Assembly: GCF_006334915.2 (NCBI RefSeq)
Contig: NZ_VDMA02000021.1
Span: forward strand, 99,462 to 163,461
Source of the DNA: Microbispora catharanthi
GTDB taxonomy: Bacteria > Actinomycetota > Actinomycetes > Streptosporangiales > Streptosporangiaceae
Direction of reading: 5' to 3'
DNA length: 64,000 nt
Positions 50,342 through 59,904 of this stretch are shown here, piece after piece. The stretch's first letter is position 1. Each line of letters begins with the position of its first letter. The notes below the pieces were generated by a model. The model ran no database searches. It was not told the origin of the DNA and saw only the letters and a list, made by a program, of their open reading frames with translations. Made by a program: the position numbers and the translations under genes.

Positions 50342-51424
50342 ATGACCCGCGAGTCGATGACTGAGGCCCTGCCCGCAGCGTACGAACGACTGCACGCGTA
50401 CGGGCCGGAGTTCGGCGGCGACGAGGAGGGCAACCACGGGTTGACCAACCACGGTCCGATGGCCGTGGAGGTCATGGTCCGGCGGGGGCTCGACATCGAC
50501 GTCGATGGCTGGCTCGACCGCTACGTACGCCGCCTGGCGGAGCTGCCCGGCACGAGCGCGGCCATCCAGCCCGGCGAGTGGCGCGCGGCGCTGGGCCAGG
50601 CGCGACGGCTGCCCGACTGGGCCGCGTACTTCCGGCACGAGCTGACCGAGCGCCCGTGGCAGGAAGTGCTCGCCGGGTGGTGGCCACGGCTGCTGCCGGG
50701 CATCGTGGCCGGCTCGACCCACGGCGTGATCCGGGTCGGTCACGCGGTGCGTACACTGCGCGGCACCGCTTGCGCCCCAGCACGCCAGACCCTCGACGAA
50801 CTGGCCCACGGGCTGGCGTTCTGGGCGGCGCGCTACCGCGAGCTCGCCGGGGTGGTCGCGCCGGAGGGCACCCTCACAGCGCAACAGGCCCTGCCAGCCG
50901 TCACCCGGCTCAAAGAGCAAAACGGCTTCATCGCCCACCGGCTCGACCGGCTCGAGCGCAGCTCGGGCTGGACTGCGAGCCTGCGCGCGTTGAAACCCGC
51001 TGCGTCCGCCGAGGAGGTCCCGGCGCGGCTGGAGTCGCTCGTCGACAGCGCCGCCAAGGCGTACCTCAGGCTCGGCCACGGCTCGCCGGTCCTGCTGGTC
51101 CACGCCGCTACCGCGCCTAACGCCGTGCGGCACGTGCTCCCGGTCCTGCCGACCGAGCAGTGGCTGCCGAGCCTGACGGCGGCCTGGGCGGCCGTGGTGG
51201 CGGTCATCGCGACGTACGCCCCGGCCCGGCCGGCCCCGTGCGCGGAGATCGTCCGGCGCTATCCCGAGCTGACCCGCGAGGACGCGCTTCAGCGGGCAGC
51301 TGAGCACGGCGACGAGCACGTCCTGAAGTTCACCGACACGGCCGTCGAGTCGTACGACTGCACTGGCGACCCCGAGCTGCTCGCCGCGACCCTGCACGTC
51401 GGCGAGCTGATCGACCGTCCCTGA
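50342..51424 (+). CDS. Questin-oxidase-like (DUF4243) protein
   Basis: A 360-residue protein. NHGPMAVEVMVRRG near the N-terminus, GSTHGVIRVGHAVRTLR in the middle and LVHAATAPNAVRHVLPVLP later are the conserved His-containing motifs of the questin-oxidase family, originally described for fungal Baeyer-Villiger ring opening of anthraquinones. I choose ATG 50342 (GAGGTGG ahead), just past the reductase stop; ATG 50315 is also in frame. With RibD-like reductase and ArsR regulator it may form a small redox detoxification unit. Confidence 0.85.
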   Translation: MTRESMTEALPAAYERLHAYGPEFGGDEEGNHGLTNHGPMAVEVMVRRGLDIDVDGWLDRYVRRLAELPGTSAAIQPGEWRAALGQARRLPDWAAYFRHELTERPWQEVLAGWWPRLLPGIVAGSTHGVIRVGHAVRTLRGTACAPARQTLDELAHGLAFWAARYRELAGVVAPEGTLTAQQALPAVTRLKEQNGFIAHRLDRLERSSGWTASLRALKPAASAEEVPARLESLVDSAAKAYLRLGHGSPVLLVHAATAPNAVRHVLPVLPTEQWLPSLTAAWAAVVAVIATYAPARPAPCAEIVRRYPELTREDALQRAAEHGDEHVLKFTDTAVESYDCTGDPELLAATLHVGELIDRP

Positions 51425-51435
51425 CGCGAGCAAGG

Positions 51436-51505
51436 TCAGATCCCGACGACGACCTTGGTGCGGACGTGCGCGACCCCGAGGTGGCGCATCGCCCGTGCAA
51501 CCCCG
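51436..51505 (-). pseudogene. Medium-chain dehydrogenase 3' remnant
   Basis: The minus strand ends VARAMRHLGVAHVRTKVVVGI and a stop, resembling the last helix and strand of zinc-type alcohol dehydrogenases (RHLxSGxARGKVVV). Upstream frames are unrelated. From 51506 to 51790 I see rearranged sequence with an inverted repeat (GAACAACT/AGTTGTTC at 51506-51529) but no gene. Confidence 0.5.
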
Positions 51506-51793
51506 AACAACTTCGGCCTGAGTTGTTCGCCTCGGCCGAAATAAGCGAACCGAACAACTCGCCTGGCGATCCGGCAGAACGGCCCAGGATGACAAGACGT
51601 CAGAGGCCCGGAATCCCCTGGTTGACCACTCCTGGTAGGGCTTCCTTCCCAGCCCAAGAGACGAACGAGACCTCTGAGCAGGCGAGCCTGCTCCGCAAAC
51701 GGATTCGGCCCTCGGACGGCGCCGGGATAGCCGGGCGGAAAAGGATCACGCCCGCTGTGTCCGGTTTCTGGCGCGAATTGGGCCAGACTCGTT

Positions 51794-52123
51794 GTGCCGT
51801 CGCTCGCGGTGACAGAGATCTGTCGTCTACTCTCCGATCCGGTCCGTCGCGGCAGCCCCGATCTCGCGGCCGAGTTCTGCGCTGCCATCGCCGACGACGA
51901 ACTCCGCGTGATCGAGGTGACGCCTCACGACTATCGGCGAATGTCCGAGCTGCTCGCGGCCTACGCCTCGCTCCGTCTACAGGCTGTGGACGCCTGCGTG
52001 ATAGCCCTTGCCGAGCGCTTCGACCTTCGCCAGGTCGCCACGCTGGATCAGCGCGACTATCTCGTCGTTGCCCCTCGTCATCTTCCCAAGGGGCAACGAC
52101 TCACGATCCTGCCCGGCGACTGA
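51794..52123 (+). pseudogene. VapC-type PIN toxin, N-terminally truncated
   Basis: About 109 residues: VPSLAVTEICRLL, then LRVIEVTPHDYRRMSELLAAYASLRLQAVDACVIALAERF and VATLDQRDYLVVAPRH. This is the PIN ribonuclease fold from strand 2 on; Glu in TEIC, and Asp in QAVDACV and TLDQRD are kept. The first strand with the essential D (VVDTSALLA type) is missing because the upstream DNA is rearranged. No antitoxin is next to it. Probably inactive. Confidence 0.7.
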
Positions 52124-52143
52124 TCAGCTCTCAGGGGAAAAGG

Positions 52144-53646
<1,503 letters not shown>

Positions 53647-54107
53647 CAGGAAGTCCTTTCGCGAACGACGACGGGCGACTGCCGCCCGTTTCAGGGTGCC
53701 GACCGGGGCCGGGAGGCCACCGGCACGCACGCGGCGCACCGCTGGCCCCGCGTCTCGAAATTAAGCGACTAAGTGGGCGGTCGCGATCGGTCGCCCGGTG
53801 CGGCGTTCGCCATGCGAGACGCGGTGTGCTCACCTTTGGTGCGGTGGCCGGTTGTCGCCACGCCGGTGGCCGCCTCAGCCTGGGTGAACGGGACCGTTGG
53901 CCCATCCGCCGAGCCGCTCGGCGCCGAAATGAGCCCTGGCCACGGCGCTGAAACATTCAGTCCGCGTTGAGCGTGCCGGGGCGTGCGTCGGGGGAACATG
54001 AGCGGTCCGGCCTTGTAGTGGAGGTTCTCGCCGAAAACGACTCTGGCCCTCGGTCGGCACCGGGTTAGCCGGGCAACCGAGAGCCAGGATCAGGCGGTTA
54101 CCACAGG
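53647..54107. other. Gene-free stretch upstream of CBM2 fusion
   Basis: I see no convincing gene in these 460 bases. They hold the promoter side of the CBM2-SMP30 gene and a CTCGGT...ACCGAG inverted pair near 54048-54089. It ends at msrA copy C. Confidence 0.5.
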
Positions 54108-54230
54108 TCAGGTTTCGCCGATGGTCAGGCCGAGGGGCAGGAGACACCGGTGCCGCCAATACCGCAATAGCCGTTCGGCACCTTGAAAGGTACTGCTGGT
54201 GGTAGTCGAATCGCTGGCGCAATAAATCAG
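54108..54230 (-). pseudogene. msrA 3'-end fragment, copy C (frameshifted)
   Basis: Minus strand: lead-in GATTTATTGC, then DYHQQYL; a one-base loss (CTTTCAAGG where the others have CTCTTCAAGG or CTTTTTAAGG) shifts the frame. In the restored frame it continues KVPNGYCGIGGTGVSCP, and GLTIGET with a stop near 54108 in yet another frame after a further base loss. The right end lies only a few bases past the VapC stop at 54234. Confidence 0.8.
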
Positions 54231-54233
54231 CGC

Positions 54234-54650
54234 TTACACGTGTACGAGGCGAACCGCCTTACCGCAGAGCTTGCTCATGTCGTCCTCGTCCGAGGTGAGG
54301 ATGATGACGGGCCGGGTGGAGCGAAGAGCCGTGGCGGCCACGACGGCATCGATCGCGTACTTGTGGCCGTGAAGACCGCTCTCACGGAGCAGGCCCAGCG
54401 CGTGGACGGAGACCTCCTCGGTCACCGGCTCGACACGTAACCGGGACAGGTGCCAGCGCAACCGATCGTTTGTCACCCGCCCGTCGAAGGCCTCGATAGG
54501 CGTCAGGGCACTGACGGCAACGCGGAAGTCGTTGTTCTGCGCCTCTCGGACAATCGCCGTGACTCGCTGGTCGGCCACGCACCACTTCGAGAGCCCCTCG
54601 GAGTCAAGGATCACCGTCCCCGCACTCAGCTTGCTTCGTGCGCGTGCCAT
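54234..54650 (-). CDS. PIN-domain ribonuclease toxin (VapC type)
   Basis: A 138-residue PIN protein. Acidic residues of the active site are present: Asp in VILDSEGLS, Glu in LTPIEAFDG, Asp in YAIDAVVAATAL, Asp in LTSDEDDM. Family members cut tRNA or rRNA. Its start overlaps the antitoxin gene by 25 bases. The position just beside msrA copy C suggests an addiction module carried at the end of an integrated element. Confidence 0.88.
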   Translation of the reverse strand: MARARSKLSAGTVILDSEGLSKWCVADQRVTAIVREAQNNDFRVAVSALTPIEAFDGRVTNDRLRWHLSRLRVEPVTEEVSVHALGLLRESGLHGHKYAIDAVVAATALRSTRPVIILTSDEDDMSKLCGKAVRLVHV

Positions 54651-54937
54651 CCACGCTCCTCCTGCAGCTCCGGAGCGGACTTCACGCTACGGAACAGCTG
54701 CTCAGCCTCGTCCCGCAGATGCTGTGGGATGGGACCGAACTCGTTCTCGTTCGCCTGCAGGGCCTCCTCCAGCAGGTCCCGCTCGATCTGCCGCTCCACA
54801 GCGGCGTCCACGTAGGCAGAAAACCCGCGCGCGCCGACACGCTCCTTGATGGCGCGGATGTTGCCGGCCCGCAAGGAGACGCTCACCTTGGCCGCGGGCC
54901 CTTCCCCTGGCGGGAAGGCTTGCTCAGGCATACTCAT
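54626..54937 (-). CDS. Antitoxin partner of the PIN toxin (RHH-like)
   Basis: A 103-residue protein with a strand KVSVSLRAGNIRAIKERV and helix GFSAYVDAAVERQIERDLLEEAL, the ribbon-helix-helix plan of actinobacterial VapB-like antitoxins, and a flexible C-terminal tail (ELQEERGWHAHEAS) that could mask the toxin. It precedes and overlaps the toxin gene. ATG at 54935-54937 follows a short AT-rich promoter containing TACT...AGTA dyads. Confidence 0.85.
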   Translation of the reverse strand: MSMPEQAFPPGEGPAAKVSVSLRAGNIRAIKERVGARGFSAYVDAAVERQIERDLLEEALQANENEFGPIPQHLRDEAEQLFRSVKSAPELQEERGWHAHEAS

Positions 54938-54989
54938 GGCAGCAGTTTACTACTCCAAGTAGCAAACCACCGGCACCAGAAACATGAAC

Positions 54990-55018
54990 CCTCCGAGTAG
55001 CGCGACGCCGCTCGGAGG
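54990..55018 (-). terminator. Hairpin after msrA copy D
   Basis: CCTCCGAG (54990-54997) pairs with CTCGGAGG (55011-55018). It lies 14 bases beyond the stop of the msrA fragment on its coding strand, so it is probably the native msrA terminator, carried along with the displaced 3' end. Copy A retains one arm (GGAGGTCTC). Confidence 0.7.
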
Positions 55019-55031
55019 TCTCACGATCCGG

Positions 55032-55158
55032 CTACTCCCCGCTGGAGGTCGTCAGGCCGATCGGACACGCCACGCCCGTGCCTCCGATCCCGCAGTAGCC
55101 GTTTGGCACCTTAAAAAGGTATTGCTGGTGGTAGCCCTTCACCTCAGGCAATAAATAC
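55032..55158 (-). pseudogene. msrA 3'-end fragment, copy D
   Basis: The minus strand, after lead-in CGCGTATTTATTGCCTGAGG, reads GYHQQYLFKVPNGYCG, IGGTGVACPIGLTTSSGE and a TAG stop at 55032. This is the intact C-terminal end of an actinobacterial MsrA (YHQQYL...NGYCGxGGTGV). No start codon or catalytic N-terminal part (GCFWG) is present. Followed by a terminator. Confidence 0.85.
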
Positions 55159-55169
55159 GCGAGGACGAG

Positions 55170-55430
55170 CTACGCATCGGTGTTCTTGGAATGCCGTCGG
55201 GATGCATGGACGAGCCACACTGTTCGCGCCTCGTCATCGAATGATGTAGCGGACACGACCTCCACTCGTGATCTCGAACTCCGAGATCGACTCGAAGGCG
55301 ACGCTGCCGTTCGACATTCGCTCGCGAGCGTGGATCTGCGCGCAGAGCTTCTAGACATCGCCATGTATTCGCCAGGGCGTGCCTGAAGAGCTCCTCCCAC
55401 CTCTCAACGGCATCACCGGTCGTGCTCCCC
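55170..55430 (-). pseudogene. RelE/ParE-like toxin remnant with frameshifts
   Basis: Three frames of the minus strand join into one sensible protein: WEELFRHALANTWRCLEALR with DPRSRANVERQRRLRVDLG; then SEFEITSGGRVRYII; then DDEARTVWLVHASRRH ending SKNTDA with a stop at 55170. The pattern (R.....RQ.RLR..LG, E.TSGGR..Y, DDE.RTVWL..A...H.K.T) is known from small actinobacterial toxin-like proteins of the RelE/ParE type. At least two frameshifts make it inactive. It ends 12 bases from msrA copy D. Confidence 0.55.
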
Positions 55431-55473
55431 CACAGGCCCACCGAAAGGGCGGCTGATAAGCCAGGCTGGACGT

Positions 55474-56424
55474 GTGAAGGACGACGGGCTCTACACGATC
55501 GGCCAGGTGGCGCGGCTCGCCGGGGTGCCGGTGCCGACGGTCCGGTACTACTCCGACGAAGGGCTGGTACCTCCAGCTGGCCGGTCGGCCGGCGGCTACC
55601 GGCTCTACGATCACGACGCCCTGGACCGGCTGGAACTCGTCCGTACGCTGCGAGATCTCGGCGTCGAGATCGCGACGATCACACGAGTGCTCGCCGACGC
55701 GCAGACTCTGAACGAGATCGCCGACGGGCAGATCGCGGCCATGGAGGACCAGATCCAGACCTTGCGGGTACGCCAGGCGGTGTTGCGCTACGTCACCACC
55801 CGCCGTACCGGCACGGCCGGAATCGCCCACGTGAACCGGCTCGCCCGGCTACCGGCGGAGCAGCGCAGGCAGCTGGTGGCCGATCTCGTGGCCGAAGCGA
55901 CTCGCGGGCTCGACATGGAGCCCGCGTTCGCCGCGCACCTGCGCTCGATGCTGCCCGACCTGCCCGACGACCCATCGGTCGAGCAGCTCGACGCGTGGCT
56001 GGAGCTGGCGCACCTGGTCGGCGACCCCCACTTCCGGGAGAGCGTACGCGAGGCGTTCGAGCGGCACGCGACGGACCGCTCCTCCGGCGCCGAGCACGGC
56101 GACCTCGAGAGCTGGGCGCGAGCCGAGCAGGCCACGCTGGACCTCGTCGGCCGCGCCCTGGCGGACGGGATTCCGCCGGTCTCCGCCCTGGCCCGGCCCA
56201 TCGTGAACGAGCTGGTCGCCGTCTTCGCCCAGGCCCACCGGCGGTCCGACGACGCCGGGTTCCGGCTCTGGCTCGCCGAGCGGATCCGCATCGGGGCCGA
56301 CCCTCAGGTCTCCCGATACTGGCAACTGCTGGCCATGATCAACGGTACGCCCCCGAAACCCGATCCGGTCCCTGCGGCCCGCTGGCTCCTCGCCGCACTC
56401 GACCCCCGCGTACCCGACCTTTAG
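55474..56424 (+). CDS. MerR-family regulator with long effector domain
   Basis: A 316-residue regulator. HTH: YTIGQVARLAGVPVPTVRYYSDEGLVPPAGRSAGGYRLYDHDAL; then the dimer coiled coil (residues about 75-115); then a 200-residue helical effector domain that includes LPDLPDDPSVEQLDAWLELAHLVGDPHFRESVREAFERH. GTG 55474. Its stop overlaps by a few bases the stop of the convergent gene at 56421, whose product is homologous to this effector domain. Confidence 0.9.
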   Translation: MKDDGLYTIGQVARLAGVPVPTVRYYSDEGLVPPAGRSAGGYRLYDHDALDRLELVRTLRDLGVEIATITRVLADAQTLNEIADGQIAAMEDQIQTLRVRQAVLRYVTTRRTGTAGIAHVNRLARLPAEQRRQLVADLVAEATRGLDMEPAFAAHLRSMLPDLPDDPSVEQLDAWLELAHLVGDPHFRESVREAFERHATDRSSGAEHGDLESWARAEQATLDLVGRALADGIPPVSALARPIVNELVAVFAQAHRRSDDAGFRLWLAERIRIGADPQVSRYWQLLAMINGTPPKPDPVPAARWLLAALDPRVPDL

Positions 56425-57002
56425 GGAACGGGATGGTGCCGGAGCGCCTGAGTGAACCAGTCGAACGCCGGCGCCAGGCTCGGCGGCGCCGGCCAGCCGT
56501 TGATCGTGGACAGCAGGGCGAAGTACCGCTCCGTACGGGGATCATTGGCGATCTCCAGCCGAGTCAGCAGCTTCCGGCGGTACTCGGCACTGTCGAGATG
56601 GCCGAATGTCGCGGTGTATCCGGCGATCAGCTCGACCAGCACCATTCGCGCCTGCTGCGAACCCGGCTCGACCCCGTCCGCCTGCGCCTGCCGCACCCGT
56701 TCCCGGACCAGCTCGGTCACCTCGTGGTGCAGGCCGGTCTGATCCCCGGCCGCCCTCTCGGCCGCCTGATGCTCGGCCATCCTGCGGACCCTGGCCTTGA
56801 AGTCGGCATCACGGACCAGCTCGGACAGCTCCGTCCAGGCGCCCAACTGCTCAGGGCTGGGAGCGGCGGGCATCTCAGGCACCACCGTACGCAGCATGGC
56901 GACGAAGTCCGGGTTGGCGTCCAGATCACCGAAAGTCTCGTCGATGAAGTCGTTGATGAGGCGCTTGCCATCCTCAGCGGACGGCGTCACGTATCGCGGC
57001 AT
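56421..57002 (-). CDS. MerR effector-domain protein without HTH
   Basis: A 193-residue protein homologous to the effector half of the neighbouring MerR protein. Compare FGDLDANPDFVAMLRTVVPEMPAAPSPEQLGAWTELSELVRDADFKARVRRMAEH here with GLDMEPAFAAHLRSMLPDLP...QLDAWLELAHLVGDPHFRESVREAFERH there. No HTH or coiled coil precedes it; ATG 57002 starts right before the domain. It could sequester the ligand, or form heterodimers with the full regulator. Or it may be a truncated MerR whose promoter dyad survives at 57095. Confidence 0.82.
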   Translation of the reverse strand: MPRYVTPSAEDGKRLINDFIDETFGDLDANPDFVAMLRTVVPEMPAAPSPEQLGAWTELSELVRDADFKARVRRMAEHQAAERAAGDQTGLHHEVTELVRERVRQAQADGVEPGSQQARMVLVELIAGYTATFGHLDSAEYRRKLLTRLEIANDPRTERYFALLSTINGWPAPPSLAPAFDWFTQALRHHPVP

Positions 57003-57094
57003 GGAATGCGCTCTCCCGGAGTCGGATCGGATGGGTCGCGGACGGCGGAAACGAGCACGTGCCGCCCACGGCATCGATCCTGGAGTCTCCGGTT

Positions 57095-57109
57095 ACTTGA
57101 GACTCAAGT
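57095..57109. promoter_or_regulatory. ACTTGAGACTCAAGT palindrome, MerR-type site
   Basis: A perfect 15-bp dyad 92 bases upstream of the effector-only gene. The ACTTGAG/CTCAAGT arms are like MerR-family operators that lie between -35 and -10. The region 57003-57343 has no other feature that I recognise. Confidence 0.65.
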
Positions 57110-57343
57110 GCCGGTCCAAACAAAGGCTCAGCCCACAACGCGATCAGGTGCCGGGAATCTGGCTGTCCGGGCCGCCGTCGACAAGCTCATGGACCACGTG
57201 AGCCCGCTCTCAAACTCCAATGACCCGCAATTACGGACCATCGGTTCGAAGGGTTACGCCTCGCCGGCGGTGAGGCCGACGGGCTCGCGCCCGTGCCGTT
57301 CGATCAACAGATCACTGCTCAGGACCGCGGGGCGGGACGGCGC

Positions 57344-57760
57344 TCAGAGCTGTTCCGGTAGCAGCATGAACGCACCGGTGTGGTGAGGACGGACGACGGT
57401 GAAGTGGCGGCGGTCAAGTGTTGCCACTTCCATGACGCCGAGTCGCTCAGCAATGGCGATCACAGAGGCGTCAACCGCCCCGAGTGGGAGACTTGCGTAC
57501 GTCTCCACCAGGTCGCTCATACGCTGCAGATCACGTTCTGTGAGATCCACCAAGGTCAGGCCTGCTTCAAAGGAGCGCAGAAACGCCGCCTCCGCTTTGC
57601 TCCCCTGCCGCTTCTCGACGAGTTGGCATACCTCGGTGACCACGCTCGCGGGGACGAGCAAGGGCCCTGGATGGGTCCGCAGAAGTCGGGCTCAGGCCTG
57701 ATGATGGCGGTCCCGGACGTTCACGGCCGCAACCAACGGACCCGAGTCGATGACGATCAC
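57344..57760 (-). pseudogene. vapC PIN toxin with in-frame stop codon
   Basis: From GTG at 57760 the frame reads VIVIDSGPLVAAVNVRDRHHQA, hits TGA at 57692-57694 and continues without shift ARLLRTHPGPLLVPASVVTE, then LGAVDASVIAIAERL and VATLDRRHF. All PIN acidic residues (Asp in VIVIDSG, Glu in VVTEVC, Asp in GAVDASV and TLDRRH) are present, so a single base change (TGC or similar to TGA) has interrupted an otherwise complete toxin of 138 codons. GTGA overlaps the antitoxin stop. A downstream restart at TTG 57661 would lack the first active-site Asp. Confidence 0.8.
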
Positions 57761-57963
57761 AAAGAGTGATTGTCCTCCGCGCGGAGGATCTCCTCCGAGC
57801 GTTCCGCGAAATCCGGCTCCGCTTCGAGCATGCCGATGAACGGCAGGTCGCGTACCACAGGCGGCTCTTCGAGCTGATCGCGGACGAGCCTGAGCAGAGG
57901 AGCCACCTTCTCCTCTGGCAGCCGATCAACCAGGTGGTGGAGTTCCTCGCGCATCACGCTCAT
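57757..57963 (-). CDS. VapB-like antitoxin
   Basis: A 68-residue protein: MSVMREELHHLVDRLPEEKVAPLLRLVRDQL at the N-terminus, a common antitoxin helix pair, and a flexible acidic tail with FIGMLEAEPDFAERSEEILR. It overlaps the interrupted toxin gene by four bases. It may persist as an orphan antitoxin that protects against related toxins. Confidence 0.78.
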   Translation of the reverse strand: MSVMREELHHLVDRLPEEKVAPLLRLVRDQLEEPPVVRDLPFIGMLEAEPDFAERSEEILRAEDNHSL

Positions 57964-58089
57964 GTATCGAGTGTAATCAGCGGGACCGCCCCGGACAGCC
58001 GCGCGGCGCGGCAGCTGATCGCAACCCGCTGAGAGCGGCTGTGCCGGCCCGGGGCAGCCCGGGCTCCGGGCCGACTGGTTCCTGTGAGA

Positions 58090-58214
<125 letters not shown>

Positions 58215-58216
58215 GG

Positions 58217-58420
58217 CTAGCGTGGCCTGGAGCGGAAGTCAGCCCAGAGGTCGACCGCCTGCTGCAAGTCGAGAGCGGCGACATCCTCGCGAGACATGCC
58301 GACGGTGTAGATCAAGCGATCCGCGAGCCAATCCGGCACCGGCTCCCTGGGAGGCGGTTGCTCCACGCGAATGTGCCCGGCCAGCGCGCCCAGGCGTTCG
58401 ATGATCCGGCCAAGCTGCAC
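58217..58420 (-). CDS. Small protein of unknown function at element boundary
   Basis: A 67-residue protein starting at GTG 58420 (QLGRIIERLGALAGHIRVEQ, then PVPDWLADRLIYTVGMSREDVAALDLQQAVDLWADF). The frame stays open and sensible for about 30 codons upstream (EVYAEATARVRAAGKGRPEVV) with no start, so the gene may be 5'-truncated by the neighbouring recombinase remnant. I do not recognise the family. It ends right beside msrA copy E. Confidence 0.5.
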   Translation of the reverse strand: MQLGRIIERLGALAGHIRVEQPPPREPVPDWLADRLIYTVGMSREDVAALDLQQAVDLWADFRSRPR

Positions 58421-58515
58421 TACCTCAGGACGCCCCTTGCCAGCGGCACGAACCCTGGCTGTGGCCTCGGCGTAGACCTCATCGCCGTTCGGCGACCGGC
58501 GATCGCGGATACCAT

Positions 58516-58650
58516 GCGCGGAGCTGGATCTACTGCACGATCAGCCGGGACCGCGCGGGCGTCAAGCTCGGCGTCCCCCGTCAGTCAAGCGGGCTGCCGA
58601 AGCGCTGATCGAGCGCCGAGGGTGGAACGTGGTGGACGTTTACTGAGACG
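58516..58650 (+). pseudogene. Serine recombinase N-terminal remnant, second copy
   Basis: The frame gives RSWIYCTISRDRAGVKLGVPRQ, then after a shift LIERRGWNVVDVY and a stop. It matches the same region as the remnant at 42309 (VSQDHAGVGRGVARQ...ALIELRGWDVVDVY), including the catalytic Ser in TISRDR. About 15 residues between the parts are lost. No further recombinase domain follows. Confidence 0.7.
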
Positions 58651-58682
58651 AGGAAACGATCGAGCGTCTCGGCCACGCAGAT

Positions 58683-58718
58683 GAAAGCCCAAGTCAGCGG
58701 ATTCTGACCTGGGCTTTC
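58683..58718. terminator. Strong hairpin terminator of the ABC operon
   Basis: GAAAGCCCAAGTCAG (58683-58697) pairs with CTGACCTGGGCTTTC (58704-58718) with one mismatch and a six-base loop, followed by T-rich bases on the minus strand. It lies 13 bases past the permease stop. Confidence 0.8.
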
Positions 58719-58731
58719 GTCGGGTGGGCGC

Positions 58732-59904
58732 TCAGCGAAGCGCCTCGGTCGGCGAAACCCTGGCGGCGCGCCACGCTGGGTATCCACCGGCAACGCCACC
58801 GATGAGCATGGCCGCGGCCAGCCCGGTGCCGGCCGCCCAGAGCGGGATCACCACAGGCCAGCCCTCGTGGAGCGCGTACGCGGAGGCCAGTGCCGCCCCG
58901 AAAAGGACGCCGGCCAGCCCGCCGGCGCCCGACAGGGTCAGCGACTCCGCGAGGAACTGGAGCCGGATGTGCCGGCGGGTCGCGCCCAGGGAGCGGCGCA
59001 GCCCGATCTCCGATCGCCTTTCCAGCACCGACACGATCATCGTGTTGGCCACCCCGACGCCGCCGACGAGCAGCGCCACGGCTCCGAGGCTGAGCAGCAG
59101 GGCGGTCAAGGTGTCGCCGGCAGCGCGCTTGGCGATCAGCGCGTCCGAGGGGCGGGAGACCTGGACCTCGTCGGGCGTCTCGGGGTCGGCGGTGCCCGCC
59201 AGGATCGCGCGCACCGATTCGACCGTCGCGTCGTACGTACGCACGTACACCGTCGTCGGGTGACCGTCGAAGCGGAGCAGACGCTCGGCCACGTCCCAGC
59301 CGATGAGGGCGGCCGAGTCGAGCTCGGGCGCCAGCGGGGTGGGCGTCAGTATGCCGGTGACCGTGAACCAGTGGCCGCCCAGCCAGACCTGCTCCCCCGG
59401 CGCCACCACGTTGAGCCGGACGGCAGCAGCGGAGCCGAGCACGGTCACCGGGAAACGCGCAGTCGCGGCGTTGAGGAACGCCCCCCGGGCGAGCGTGGTG
59501 CGCAGCGTGTCCGGCAGGTCGGGACGTGCGGCCAGGACCGCCAGGCTGCCGGTCTGGATCGGCGGGATCAGGTCGCTGCGGTAGGCCGACGCCGTCACCG
59601 TGCCAGTCGCGGTCACCGCGGTCACCGCAGGGATCCCGGCGATCATCATCGGCGCCTCCGGGGGCAGGTGCGTGGGCGCACCGTCCATCGACGCACCGGG
59701 GGCGACGGTCAGAAGGTTGGTGCCCAGGACGGCGAGCCGCCGGTTGAGGTTCTCGGTGCTGGAGGCGGTCACGCCCACGACGCAGACCATGGCCGCGATG
59801 CCGATCGCAATGCCGAGCGCGGCCAGCGCCATCCGTCCCGGGCGGGCACGCAGCCCGGCCGCCCCCGTCCGGAGTACGTCGCGGGGGAGCAGTCGCGACC
59901 TCAT
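58732..59904 (-). CDS. MacB-like ABC transporter permease
   Basis: A 390-residue protein: N-terminal helix (GRMALAALGIAIGIAAMVCVVGVTA), the MacB periplasmic core domain (residues about 50-250), then three helices with the FtsX motif GGVGVANTMIVSVLERRSEIGLRRSLGATRRHIRLQFLAESL. ATG at 59902-59904 overlaps the ATPase stop. Last gene of lipoprotein - adaptor - ATPase - permease operon; it probably exports peptides or lipophilic compounds. Confidence 0.92.
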   Translation of the reverse strand: MRSRLLPRDVLRTGAAGLRARPGRMALAALGIAIGIAAMVCVVGVTASSTENLNRRLAVLGTNLLTVAPGASMDGAPTHLPPEAPMMIAGIPAVTAVTATGTVTASAYRSDLIPPIQTGSLAVLAARPDLPDTLRTTLARGAFLNAATARFPVTVLGSAAAVRLNVVAPGEQVWLGGHWFTVTGILTPTPLAPELDSAALIGWDVAERLLRFDGHPTTVYVRTYDATVESVRAILAGTADPETPDEVQVSRPSDALIAKRAAGDTLTALLLSLGAVALLVGGVGVANTMIVSVLERRSEIGLRRSLGATRRHIRLQFLAESLTLSGAGGLAGVLFGAALASAYALHEGWPVVIPLWAAGTGLAAAMLIGGVAGGYPAWRAARVSPTEALR

